A DNA stretch of 64,000 nt. Source: CAVVFX01 sp963747535 (GTDB lineage: Bacteria; Acidobacteriota; Terriglobia; Bryobacterales; Bryobacteraceae). The notes beneath the pieces were generated by a model, which worked only from the letters and a program-made list of their open reading frames with translations, did not search any database and was not told where the DNA came from. Made by a program: the position numbers and the translations under genes. The DNA is taken from NCBI GenBank assembly GCA_963747535.1, contig CAVVFX010000018.1, positions 141,435 through 205,434 on the forward strand. The letters run 5' to 3'. Below, piece after piece: positions 9,018 to 18,600 of the stretch (position 1 is its first letter; every line of letters starts with the position of its first letter).

Positions 9018-9344
9018 CTACCAGCGTGATCCGCCGCGACCACCGCCACCGCCGCCACCGCTGCGTCCGCGTCCACCACCACCGCCGCCGCCGCCAGCCG
9101 TCTTGGGACGGGCTTCATTGACGTTTAGTGCTCTTCCGCCCAATTCCTGGCCGTTGATGACCGCGATCGCATTGTTGCCCTCGGCATCGTTGGACATCTC
9201 GACAAAAGCAAACCCTCTTGGCTGCCCTGAATCACGATCCGTCACGATGTTCACCCGGTCAACGGTACCGTATGCCTCAAAAAGCCCACGGAGATCCTGC
9301 TCGGTCGTACCGAAGCTTAAATTTCCTACGAAAATATTCTTCAT
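9018..9344 (-). CDS. RNA-binding protein, single RRM with glycine-rich tail
   Basis: 108 residues. RNP2 is IFVGNL (4-9) and RNP1 is RGFAFVEM (43-50), the two RNA-contacting motifs of an RRM. The tail from about residue 84 is almost only Gly, Arg and Ser, as in cyanobacterial Rbp and plant glycine-rich RNA-binding proteins. Bacterial members are linked to cold or stress response and mRNA binding. It is monocistronic: a good ribosome site (AGGAAG) precedes the ATG at 9344 and a terminator follows the stop. The G-rich codons of the tail create long false reading frames on the other strand. Confidence 0.92.
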   Translation of the reverse strand: MKNIFVGNLSFGTTEQDLRGLFEAYGTVDRVNIVTDRDSGQPRGFAFVEMSNDAEGNNAIAVINGQELGGRALNVNEARPKTAGGGGGGGGRGRSGGGGGGGRGGSRW

Positions 9345-9534
9345 CTATTCTTCCTTTTGATTTGAGAGCGAAGCAATTCGGGGTGGGAGCGAACTCGTGC
9401 CTAAATTAGCGGAGCGGTCAAATACAGCCTTAAGGTTAGCACGTTCCGCCTCGAAATTGCGGCACCACGTGATGTGCGGCGGTGGCGAACCGTAAAAAAG
9501 CGCACGCTTGCCGCCAATTGATACAATTTTCAAC

Positions 9535-9629
9535 GGAAGCCAGTCTTGGCCGGTGCTGGGCCCGGGCTTCAAACCCGGCGAGCGGTACCTCGTATCGCTG
9601 GTGGGTTCGACCCCCACTGGCTTCCGCCA
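9535..9629 (+). tRNA. selC: tRNA-Sec (anticodon TCA), selenocysteine
   Basis: A 95-base cloverleaf with the bacterial tRNA-Sec hallmarks: 8-bp acceptor stem (GGAAGCCA with TGGCTTCC), 6-bp D stem with a four-base CGGT loop, anticodon stem CCGGG/CCCGG around loop CTTCAAA (anticodon TCA at 9569-9571), long variable arm closed by AGCG/CGCT, 5-bp T stem GTGGG/CCCAC, discriminator G and encoded CCA (9627-9629). It reads UGA as selenocysteine with SelA, SelB and SelD, none of which is in this window. A TACAAT at 9522-9527 is a possible -10 box, but I see no good -35. It is convergent with the cupin gene, three bases away. Confidence 0.96.
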
Positions 9630-9632
9630 CCT

Positions 9633-10100
9633 TCAGCAATCCTCCCCGTGAGGTAGCAACTCGATGCCGAACCTTTCGGTGAGTTCCTCCAGCTTTTGCG
9701 GTTCCGGCGGACCCCCTTCTGCAAGCGCGCTGAGATGCTCAAAGAACACTTCGACCCCACCCGGCGACCGGATGGTAAGAATTCTACCGGGTTTGTCGGA
9801 CAGGTTTTGGAAACGGTGAGGCGGGCCTTTGGGCAACAGGACAAACGTGCCGGGACCAGCCCGGAAGATCTCGCAATCACATTCGATTTCAAATTCACCG
9901 TCAAGAATGTAGAACGCCTCATCCTCGCGATGGTGAATGTGCGTCTGCGCTCCCCGGTAGGGCGGCACAGAGTCTTCAGCCAGCGCATACTGTCCATTGG
10001 TGTCTCTACTTGTTGCTTTGTACGTGGAGATCATGCCCTGAACATTAAGGCGCATCCCTTCACCTGGCCGCAGAATCTTGGGTCGGCGCTGCCACTCCAT
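9633..10100 (-). CDS. small cupin-domain protein
   Basis: 155 residues. Cupin motif 1 is GAQTHIHHREDEAFYILDG (50-68), with metal ligands His54, His56 and Glu61 by position. Motif 2 is PGTFVLLPKGPPHRFQN (83-99) with His95. Single-domain cupins of this kind bind a metal and act as small dioxygenases, isomerases or sensors; nothing here shows which. The ATG at 10100 is preceded by a region with no close gene on the same strand, so it is probably monocistronic. Confidence 0.85.
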   Translation of the reverse strand: MEWQRRPKILRPGEGMRLNVQGMISTYKATSRDTNGQYALAEDSVPPYRGAQTHIHHREDEAFYILDGEFEIECDCEIFRAGPGTFVLLPKGPPHRFQNLSDKPGRILTIRSPGGVEVFFEHLSALAEGGPPEPQKLEELTERFGIELLPHGEDC

Positions 10101-10404
10101 GCAACCATTGTGCCCGCGGGGTCAACATGGTTTCAGTCGCTTTTGATACGGTGGGTTGGGATCGCTAGGGTTGGATGTGAGGCTCTGCCCGTCAGCGCTT
10201 TGTTCGTTTGTTTCTGCCGGTGTTCATACGAAACACGCGGCGGCTCTCCCACGTCCATTTCGTGGGACCGAATCATACGAGTGAATTGGAGTGACGCCGA
10301 GCGCGCCCGGTAACTGAAAATAGGCCGCATGTTCGGGTAAAAAAACTTTCGAATTTCCAAAACATTTTGCATTGTTTGCGTTATTTTATATGTAAGCCAA
10401 TAAC
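10101..10404. other. intergenic region between divergent cupin and transglycosylase genes
   Basis: No supported gene. The right end is AT-rich (10335-10400); TTGCAT at 10367-10372 and TATGTA at 10389-10394, 16 bp apart, are a weak candidate promoter for the gene at 10405. The left end should hold the cupin promoter. Confidence 0.4.
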
Positions 10405-11925
10405 ATGAGAACGCCGCCTTCGTTTCCTGCGTTCCTGACCGTTCCGGCGCTGCTGTGCGCGCTCGCGGTCCAACCCGTCCACAGCTTTTCAGGCGAAGAT
10501 TATTTTACGCCCAGACACCGGCTGTCGGCCATCGGCGCGTCCCGGCCGGACCTCGACCCAATCACCCTGGCTGCGCGTACGGGCCGGATGATCGAGGCGG
10601 AGACCTTCACCATTCTCCGGGAACCCAATGCTCTGGTCGGCGCCCAGCGAATTGCGTCGCCCCATCTGCAGCAGATCTTCAGGCAGGCTTCCGCACAGAC
10701 CGGGTTTCCCGCATCGACCCTCCAGGCCATCGCCTATCTTGAAAGTTTCGGCGATCCTCATGCCGCCAGTCCCGCGGGACCCAAGGGCATCATGCAGTTC
10801 TCCGAAGCCACGGCGCGCTCCGCCGGCCTTAGCATTGTGACCGCCACGCGTTATCGTGTCGCTACCGAAAAGACGCTCGTCCGCCGCACAGGCAAGAAGC
10901 CGATCTATAGGACTGTGCAACACCGGATCCCGTACACCGTTGTCCTACGCGATGACCGGTTGTTGCCCGAGAAGGCCATCCCCGCGGCCGCCGCCTACCT
11001 CAGCCGGATGTCGGCCAGGTTCGGAGGACGGGATTGGGCGGTATTTGCCTATCACTGCGGCGAGGGCTGCGTGTCTTACTTTCTGAACCTGCGCGATCAG
11101 CTCACCTCGTCCGCGCATCCTCTAACCACTTACCCTTCGGTCTTTTTCAGCGGCAGCCCGGTATGGCGGCGCGAACTTTACGAACTGGTCCAGGAACACA
11201 TGCTGCGCGACTGGTCTCCGACTTATTACTTCCGCGTCATGCGCGCCGAGCAATTGGTGAATCTCTACCAGAAGGATCGGGAGGAGTTCGAGACGCTGTT
11301 TGCGGCTTATCGCAATGAAGACAAGCCGGAGTTGCGCGCCGGGCATCGTCTTCTGGTGTGGCTGCGATCCGACGACTTCACGTTCCAGAGCTGCGACGAT
11401 CTTCGCAATGCCGGCAACCGGTTGGTCCGGTTGCCGGACGATCCGGCATATTACGGCTTCGAAATCGATAAGAGCATCGGTTTGGATGACCGGCCGCACC
11501 AGCAGTATTTCTGGCAGGCATCCCCCTCGGCGGCAGGCACGCTTCTGTATATCGCTTATGAGACGCGCCGCCTCTTCGATCTCGATAAACCGAAGCACGA
11601 GAAGTTCGTGCCGCTCGAAGTTACTGACGTCGTCTACCCGTTGGACTATCACGGCCATCTGCAGGGCAGCGCCGGCGAAACCGCGTCCGACTTCAACGCC
11701 CATTGCACCGGCCAGGTATTCGATCTCTCGCTGGGGCGCCTGGGTCCTCGCCAACTCGAGTGCCTCCGCTTCGTGTTGGATGAGATGGGTTGGGACGGGT
11801 ATCTCGGATTCAGCCAGGAGACGCCGTCAACCGACATGCTCCACATCGGTGCCGCGCCTTCTTCGCGCGACTTCTTTACCCAGGTGTATGAAGATGCCGT
11901 TGCCGAGCGGAAGCCGGTGAGCTAG
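10405..11925 (+). CDS. SLT-domain lytic transglycosylase-like secreted protein
   Basis: 506 residues with a signal peptide (about 1-28, ending near VHSFS). The transglycosylase fold is shown by LQAIAYLESFGDPHA (106-120; catalytic Glu about 113) and GPKGIMQFSEATA (125-137), then AAAAYLSRM and WAVFAYHCGEG, the later SLT motifs. Such enzymes cleave the glycan strand of peptidoglycan to a 1,6-anhydro end. An insert of about 40 residues with RTVQHRIPYTVVLRDDRLLP interrupts the fold, and the C-terminal ~250 residues match nothing I recognise, ending in a DLSLGRLGPRQLECLRFVLD region. ATG at 10405 begins the signal peptide. Confidence 0.8.
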   Translation: MRTPPSFPAFLTVPALLCALAVQPVHSFSGEDYFTPRHRLSAIGASRPDLDPITLAARTGRMIEAETFTILREPNALVGAQRIASPHLQQIFRQASAQTGFPASTLQAIAYLESFGDPHAASPAGPKGIMQFSEATARSAGLSIVTATRYRVATEKTLVRRTGKKPIYRTVQHRIPYTVVLRDDRLLPEKAIPAAAAYLSRMSARFGGRDWAVFAYHCGEGCVSYFLNLRDQLTSSAHPLTTYPSVFFSGSPVWRRELYELVQEHMLRDWSPTYYFRVMRAEQLVNLYQKDREEFETLFAAYRNEDKPELRAGHRLLVWLRSDDFTFQSCDDLRNAGNRLVRLPDDPAYYGFEIDKSIGLDDRPHQQYFWQASPSAAGTLLYIAYETRRLFDLDKPKHEKFVPLEVTDVVYPLDYHGHLQGSAGETASDFNAHCTGQVFDLSLGRLGPRQLECLRFVLDEMGWDGYLGFSQETPSTDMLHIGAAPSSRDFFTQVYEDAVAERKPVS

Positions 11926-11973
11926 CACCCGGTTCGCTCGCGATAGTCTTTTTGTGCCAGCTACACTATACGT

Positions 11974-13134
11974 TTGCCTTCTCATTCTTCTGGCCGTCTT
12001 TGCGGCACCATAGCTTTCCTCGCTGTAACGCTGGCATTTTTCTTTCAATGGTCTGTGGTCCACACGACGTTCCAGGGAAACTGGACCGGACTCTTCTGTG
12101 CGGGCGATCGTTTCAACCGGCCGCCTGAGATTCAGCAACGCGAGTATGTTTTCCACGCGAGCTCAGGTTACGACGGGCAGTTCTACCAGTTGATCGCGCA
12201 CGATCCGCTCCTCCAGCGACGCTATGATACCTTCATCGACGCGCCGCGGTTGCGTTACCGGCGCATCCTCATGCCCGGCTTGGCTAACATCCTGGCCGTA
12301 GGACAGCCTGAGCGAGTCGACCCGGCCTATATCGTGGTCTGTTGGCTCTTTGTCGCACTCGGCACATTTTGCCTCGCGCAGCTTGCGGTGGATGCCGCAC
12401 GAAGTGCGTGGTGGGGACTGCTCTTCTTCATCACACCGGCCACCTTGTTGGGGATCGATCGCATGACGGTCGACATCAGCTTGGCCGCGCTGGCTGCGGC
12501 GGCTCTGCTGGCTGCACGCAGGCAACGCTGGCTGCTCCTGTGGTGCACGTTGGCGGGAGCCGTCCTCAGCAAGGAAACCGGAGTGCTGATGACCGCCGCC
12601 GTAGTCATTTGGCTTGCCAAGCAGGGCAGGTACCGTCTCGCCGCCTCGCTCAGTTCCAGTCTGTTGCCCGCCATCGCCTGGTATGTTTTCATTCAGAGCC
12701 ACTTGAGTGGTGACTATGCCACTTCCGGCTTCCGCTTGATCTCGCCGTTCTTTGTGTCGCTGACCCTTCCGCTCGATCCAGGCATACCCTCGCTGATATT
12801 CAGGATCGCGACCGTCGCCGCAGTGTTCGGACTGCTATGGGCTGCGATCCGGAGCGTTGTGCTCGCCGCGCGGAACGGGTTCTATGATCTGGAACTGCTG
12901 TTTGCGTTTGCTTTCGGCGCCCTGCTCCTGCTTTTCCAGACCGATTCCATCTGGGGGGATCCGGACGGTTTTCCTCGCATCTATAGTCCTTTGCTGGTGT
13001 GCCTGATCGCCGCGACCTGGAGAAAAGGGTTCGGTCAAACCCTCGCATCGTTTGGCCTCGTGGCCTGGCCTATCTGCATGCAATCGGGTTGGGATTTCGC
13101 CCGGCCGGTGTTGGGATCGATGCTGGGGCGTTAG
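11974..13134 (+). CDS. polytopic membrane protein of unknown function
   Basis: 386 residues from a TTG start at 11974; the frame is closed by a TAG at 11944 and no ATG or GTG offers a better start. About eight to nine hydrophobic segments are spread from residue 10 to the end, with a first extracytoplasmic loop containing SSGYDGQFYQLIAHDPL and RLRYRRILMPG. This pattern resembles acidobacterial membrane proteins related to dolichyl-phosphate mannosyltransferase/GT87-like families (weak inference). It lies 48 bp after the transglycosylase gene on the same strand and could be co-transcribed. Confidence 0.68.
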   Translation: MPSHSSGRLCGTIAFLAVTLAFFFQWSVVHTTFQGNWTGLFCAGDRFNRPPEIQQREYVFHASSGYDGQFYQLIAHDPLLQRRYDTFIDAPRLRYRRILMPGLANILAVGQPERVDPAYIVVCWLFVALGTFCLAQLAVDAARSAWWGLLFFITPATLLGIDRMTVDISLAALAAAALLAARRQRWLLLWCTLAGAVLSKETGVLMTAAVVIWLAKQGRYRLAASLSSSLLPAIAWYVFIQSHLSGDYATSGFRLISPFFVSLTLPLDPGIPSLIFRIATVAAVFGLLWAAIRSVVLAARNGFYDLELLFAFAFGALLLLFQTDSIWGDPDGFPRIYSPLLVCLIAATWRKGFGQTLASFGLVAWPICMQSGWDFARPVLGSMLGR

Positions 13135-13389
13135 CCGCGACTGCTCTGAAAATATCCGTGGAGCCCAAGGCTCAAGTAGCCTGGCACTGCCATCACTACA
13201 GTTATTACAGACACCAGCAGCCTGTGGCAGAGGTCTCTCCAGCGCGCGGGAGCAGGCGAAAACAGTTTGCAAGCCTTGTACCACTAACAGTCAAAGTCTT
13301 CGCGGCCCGCGAAGAATCGTGGAGTAGGCCTTTGGCCCGCGTTGACTTCTGCCAAGGGCAGCTAATCCAACCTAACCTAAGGAACTGCA
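13135..13389. other. intergenic stretch, no gene recognised
   Basis: It follows the membrane-protein gene. No open frame has a recognisable motif or ribosome site. A small inverted repeat around TTCGCGGCCCGCGAA (13298-13312) is the only visible structure and might end transcription, although no T-tract follows. Confidence 0.4.
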
Positions 13390-13650
13390 TGAAATAGGTA
13401 ACCCAACTTGAACTTGAGCCAAAGGCAGGAGACAATGCGGCATCATCAGACTGATCCTCCGTGTCCTCCGCGGTTCTCTCCGCCTCCGCGTAAGATTCCG
13501 GCGTCTAGCCCCAATGCTTATAACATATGCGAGTCCGCCGACCCTGGCGATGACTCTAACGCGGAGGCGCGGAGAACCGCGGGGGACACGGAGCGCAACG
13601 TTCCCGTTCTTAGATGTTCCTATCTATTTCGTGACAGATTCTAATCTCCA
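13390..13650 (+). repeat. long-hairpin dispersed repeat, copy 1
   Basis: About 261 bp. It opens TGAAATAGGTAACCCAACTT, contains two ~37-base arms (13456-13492 and 13557-13593) that are near-perfect inverted repeats of each other (arm core TCCGCGGTTCTC), and ends in GTGACAGATTCTAATCTCCA. The arms enclose a ~64-base loop that differs between copies. A second copy lies inverted at 34307-34575. The outer ends are loosely inverted (TGAAATAG against CTATTTCGTGA), so it resembles a non-autonomous mobile element. No coding capacity. Confidence 0.85.
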
Positions 13651-13701
13651 GTGGACAGGCTCCCATTTCTTTTTCGTTCGAGTTGTCAAACCTGAGCGCA
13701 C

Positions 13702-15486
13702 TCAATGCGACGCCGGACCTTGCCGCAGATGCTCGCCGGCCTCCTGGCGTTTACCTTCCATCATGAGCACCAGTGCAAGATTGCGGTGGGCCTGCACGTC
13801 GTCGGGAGCGATTTCGAGCACCTTCTTCCACCACGCGGCCGACTCGTCGAAGCGCTTCCGCCGCTCGAAATACATGGCGCGATCGAAAAGCTTGTAATAG
13901 TCGAGCGCAGGCCCGCCCAGTTCCCGTATGTCATTATTGACGAACTCCGGGATGTTCACGGCCCGGTTCGCCGCGGTCGTGTTTTCAATGAGAATCGGCG
14001 GCGTAGTGTTGCCCAGAGCATCAATGTGTGTCAGGAACATCTGGGTGTAGGGCGAGCGCGCCTTGGACGAAAACACCAGCCAGCGCCCATTGGGCGAGAA
14101 GCTATGCCAGGAGTTCATCCGGGGAGTGTTAGCCTCCAGCCTCCGCGCCACGCCGCCAGTGGCCGGCACAATGTACAGCTCGCTATCGGGACGCATCAGC
14201 AATCCATTGCGGCAGCGCACGAACACGATCCAACGGCCATCGGGAGACACTTTGGGGAAGGTGTTGCTGAAACCGTTCGCCGCGGCGCCGGCTACCGGCT
14301 CCGGCGTCCCGCCCTTGCCATCGTTGAACGGAATCCGATACAGGTCGTACTGGACCTGCAGTTCGTTCGGGTCATTGGCGAAGGACGCCAGCGCCACCCC
14401 TTCTGGATTAGATTCTCTCGCTCTCGCGCGGGCGAACACCAGGTATTTGCCATCGGAACTCCAGACGGCGTTGGTCTGGACGAAGCGCGGATCGTCCGCG
14501 CCGGAAAGCGGCTGCAGGATGCCCGTCGCGCGGCTGTACCAGGCCAGGATGCCGCGAGTGGGATAGAAGACCTGTAGAAACCGGTAGTCCTTGAAGTTCG
14601 CCACGTAGTAGTTACTCGGCGATTTCGCGGATGGCTCGGCGGAATCGATCGTCGTAACGACGAAATCGCCATGAGGCGACACCTGGGACATGAAACCGAC
14701 GCGCAGCGAGCCTTTCAGTTCGCCCTTCGCGGTGCTCCATTGAATCACGTTCTCTTTGCGGATGACCGTCTGGCGCGCGACCGGTGTCAGTGTGTAGAGG
14801 CCGCGATTGTTCTGCAGGCCGTCGAGGTCCATGCCGAGCGTCGAGCCATCGGCGGAAAAGGAGTGGCAGTTGGCACAGACCGGCATGCCTTCGAGCAGCA
14901 GGCGACTGCCTGGTTCGGCAATATTTCGAATGCGCCAGGCGATCAACCGGACCGCGTCGTTCGCGATCGGCTTGATGACACCGGTCTGGGTCTCGGTGGG
15001 CATCAGCGGCACGTCGCGATAGAAGATTGGCGCACCCACCCGATCGCGTGAAGTGCGGATGGTGACGCTCCCGCGTGAGACCGGCTGTCCGTTGGCGAAG
15101 CCGGTGAACGTGACAGTCGCGGCGGAGTGCCTCTTGACTGCTTCCCAGGTAGCGGCATCGGCAACCCAGGTGCGGAAGTCGGGGACGGCCGGTAGGGCGT
15201 TGGTGGGCGCGATGCAGTCGGGATCGATCGGGCCTACGCGCAGGGGTTCACCTTTAGCAGTCGAGTGCAGCGCAGGAGAGCCGTCACTGAATGCGACGTC
15301 TACGCGCCAGGCTGTGGCCGTCTTCGCGCTATCGTGCCAGAGAAATTTGGGCCGGGTGATCTCCGGAGGGAACAGGGTGCCCGTCACCGGATATTCCACG
15401 TAAATCGGCGCAAGGGCACTCGACACTAGAAGAAATGCTAGCCACACGTCCCCTATTATCGGAGATGCTACGAACGTGCCTAACAC
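13702..15486 (-). CDS. PD40/TolB-like beta-propeller protein with a CxxCH motif and C-terminal TPR
   Basis: 594 residues. The hydrophobic VWLAFLLVSSALAP near the N-terminus is a likely signal peptide; the frame opens at a GTG at 15486, but an internal GTG at 15447 puts the start directly before it. CANCH (204-208) can bind one c-type haem. Repeated PD40/TolB-type blades follow (AVWSSDGKYLVFARA, FPKVSPDGRWIVFVRC, HSFSPNGRWLVFSSK), and the last ~70 residues form a TPR-like pair (RRKRFDESAAWWKKVLEIAP, AHRNLALVLMMEGKRQEAGE). It is probably periplasmic, perhaps a redox-linked sensor or scaffold. It is divergent from the TonB-dependent receptor, sharing a 147-bp promoter region. Haem attachment is inferred from one motif only. 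Confidence 0.8.
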   Translation of the reverse strand: MLGTFVASPIIGDVWLAFLLVSSALAPIYVEYPVTGTLFPPEITRPKFLWHDSAKTATAWRVDVAFSDGSPALHSTAKGEPLRVGPIDPDCIAPTNALPAVPDFRTWVADAATWEAVKRHSAATVTFTGFANGQPVSRGSVTIRTSRDRVGAPIFYRDVPLMPTETQTGVIKPIANDAVRLIAWRIRNIAEPGSRLLLEGMPVCANCHSFSADGSTLGMDLDGLQNNRGLYTLTPVARQTVIRKENVIQWSTAKGELKGSLRVGFMSQVSPHGDFVVTTIDSAEPSAKSPSNYYVANFKDYRFLQVFYPTRGILAWYSRATGILQPLSGADDPRFVQTNAVWSSDGKYLVFARARARESNPEGVALASFANDPNELQVQYDLYRIPFNDGKGGTPEPVAGAAANGFSNTFPKVSPDGRWIVFVRCRNGLLMRPDSELYIVPATGGVARRLEANTPRMNSWHSFSPNGRWLVFSSKARSPYTQMFLTHIDALGNTTPPILIENTTAANRAVNIPEFVNNDIRELGGPALDYYKLFDRAMYFERRKRFDESAAWWKKVLEIAPDDVQAHRNLALVLMMEGKRQEAGEHLRQGPASH

Positions 15487-15633
15487 GTTGATAGAGGCGC
15501 GCTATGCGCTGTTTTTATTTCTTTATGTCTTCTTATGCACGCTCTTTGAGTCGTATGTGTAGACAGCGAAGCGGCGACCGACTACAATTCTGTATAAAAT
15601 GTTCCAAAGTCTCTTCGTGGAGGTCTTGAACCC

Positions 15634-18600
15634 ATGCGTCTTCTCGCGTCGCTGCTTCTTCTTTCTTCACTCGCGCTGTCCCAGGAGTTTCGTGCAACTC
15701 TAACCGGCCGGATAACTGATCCTGCGGGCGCGCCGGTGCCGGCAGCGGATATTACTGTCCGGAATACCCAAACTGGGGACACAACCAGAACTAAGTCGGG
15801 TGACGACGGCAATTACGAGGTACCCTTTCTTATCCCCGGCAACTATGCCATCACCGTCGAAAAGACCGGCTTCAACAAAGTAAATCGCGAGGGCGTTACG
15901 CTCGACGTCGCCCAACGCGCGGTAGTCGACATCGCGCTGGTAGTGGGAGATGTCAACCAATCGGTGACCGTCGCGGCCAACGCCGAAACTCTTCAAACAC
16001 AAACCGCCGATCGGGGGGTGACTATCGATTCCATGCAGGTGCTGGATGTCCCGCTGATGGGACGCAATCCATTCGCTGCGGCGTGGTCGGCCCCGGGCGT
16101 AATCCAGGATGCGTCTACCCAGAGGCTGCGCCCGTTTGACATTTCCGGTTCCTCCAGCATGGCCATAGACGGCGGACGCCCCAGCACGAACGAAGTGCTG
16201 GTGGACGGCATCAGCAGCTTGTATGAGGCGACATCCGTTTCATACGTTCCCACGGCGGATGCGGTGGGGGAATTCAAGGTGCAGACGACTAACTTCGACG
16301 CGCAGTATGGCTGGACGCTCGGTGGCGTAATCAATATGGTCACCAAGAACGGCACCAATCAGTTGCATGGCGCGCTGTTCGAGTTTTTCCAGAATACTCA
16401 CCTGAATGCCAATACCTTCAACAGCAACCTGACCGGTGTACCCAGGCAGTCTTCTCACATCAATACTTTCGGCGGCGATATTGGCGGTCCGGTCCTCAAG
16501 AACAAGCTATTCTTCACTTACACTTTCGAAGATATCCGCCAGGTAATTCCGGATCCGTTTACCACTTCGGTTCCGACCCCTTTGCAGAAGCAGGGGAACT
16601 TCTCCCAGACTTACTATGCGCGGGACTCCTCCGGCAATCCGCTGGTCCAGACCATTTACGATCCATTCTCGACCACGACCGGCGCAAACGGAACGCTGGT
16701 GCGTACGGCGTTCCCGGGCAACATCATTCCGACGTCGCGCCTCGATCCCGTTGCGGTGAAGGTTTTCTCGTATGTTCCCCTCGGCAACGTACCCGGCGAC
16801 CCACTTACTGGCCTGAACAACCTGACTAACAACGGCAGCACGCGCAAGTTTACTGACTACTTCCCGGAAAATACCGGCCGGGTGGATTACGATATCAACC
16901 AGTCGACACGCCTGTTTGTACGTTATTCCCGCAACGCGCTGCAGGAAGAGCGCAGCTTCCATTATTCGACCAACGCGGCGATCAACGCGGCGGATACCGG
17001 CCAGAATAACCCGTTCACGCGGGAGAATCACAATGCCACCGTCCAGTTCACCAAGACCCTGAGTCCTACCATGGTGCTCGATCTTCGCGCCGGTCTGGAA
17101 CGCTTCAAGTCCGAGAGCGGGGCCAACCAGGGTGCATCAGTCGGACCTTCCACTCTAGGCTTTTCTTCCACGTTCGTCAGCGAGGCCAATAATTGGTTCC
17201 CCAAATTCAACTGGGCCAATTACGAAGGCGCCGGAGCGCAGCCGACCTACACCAGTCCGATCGCTCAGACGACCTCGTTTCAGGGAGGACTCTTCAAAAC
17301 CATGGGACGCCTGACCACCAAGGCGGGCGCCGAGTTCCGGCTGATTCGCGGGTACTCGCAAACGCCCGGATATAATGCCGGCAATTTCAGCTTCGACCAG
17401 ACGTTTACCGGCGCGAATCCTACGCTGATCCAACCTTCATCGGGCAATGCCCTCGCATCCTTCCTGCTCGGAACCCCGCAGAGCGGGTACATTCAGATTG
17501 CGAGCGAACCGGCGCGCCAGGAGAAATTGACATCCCTCTATTTCCAGAACGATATCCGCGTCACCGAGAAGTTGAAGTTGAACGTGGGACTTCGTTGGGA
17601 CTACCTGGGTCCGATGACCGATCGCTTCAACGAACTGCCGCGAGGTTTTGCGGCGACCACGTTGAACCCGATCAGCACGCCGGCCTTTCCCGTGTACGGC
17701 GGCGTGCTGTTCGCGGGCGTCGGCGGCAATCCGCGAGGCATTTTCAATCAATCGTGGGGCAACCTCGGGCCTCGTTTCGGCGCAGCTTATCAGCTCGATC
17801 AACATACCGTGCTGCGCGGCGGTTATGCGCTGATTTACGGACAAACATGGTATGACCCGGGCAACGCTCCCGGCTTCACCCAGACCACCAACATGGTGAC
17901 TTCGATCCAGACGGGCATCCCGACGAACACGCTCGACAATCCGTTTCCGACGGGCATTCTTCAGCCTGCCGGCGCTTCTCAAGGACTATCGACGGCGCTG
18001 GGGCAAACTTATTCGTTTGCCGATCCCGCCGGAGGAGCCCCTCCTTATGTACAGCAGTTTTCGTTCGAAGTGCAGCGAGAGTTGGCCAGGGATTTCCTGG
18101 TGACCGCGGCGTACATAGGGAGCCGGTCGTCACGATTGGCGGTGACCCAACAACTTAATGCCCTTAGTGCCGCTAATCTCGCGCTCGGAGCCACGGCTCT
18201 GACCGCCAACGTTGCGAATCCGTTCGCCGGCAAGCTTCCCGGCACATCTTTGAACGGCGCGACGATTGCGGAACAGCAGTATCTGGCGCCTTATCCGGAG
18301 TTTTTGCTGAATGGCGTGACGGAAAACTTCGTACCGATCGGCAAGTCGAGTTATAACGCCGCTCAGTTCGTCGTGATGAAGCGGCTTTCGTATGGATTGA
18401 ATTTCAGCGTTTCGTATACCATCTCGAAACAAATTGACCAGACCAACTTCGCCAATCCTCAGGATACGCAACTGGAACGGGTAATCGCCGCGTGGGACAT
18501 CCCGCAGAATCTGCAGATCAACTTCCTTTATCAACTGCCTTTCGGGACGGGCAAGCCAATAGGCGCCAATCTCGCCAAGCCCGTGCGGTATGCCGTGAGT

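Noticed and set aside
8746..9121. Open frames on the + strand opposite the RRM gene and its upstream gap
   Set aside because: They are created by the glycine/arginine codons of the RRM tail read backwards; no ribosome site or family.
13456..13593. CRISPR-like array suspicion for the repeated GC-rich arms
   Set aside because: There are only two arms per element and they are inverted, not direct, repeats; no spacers of even size and no cas genes.
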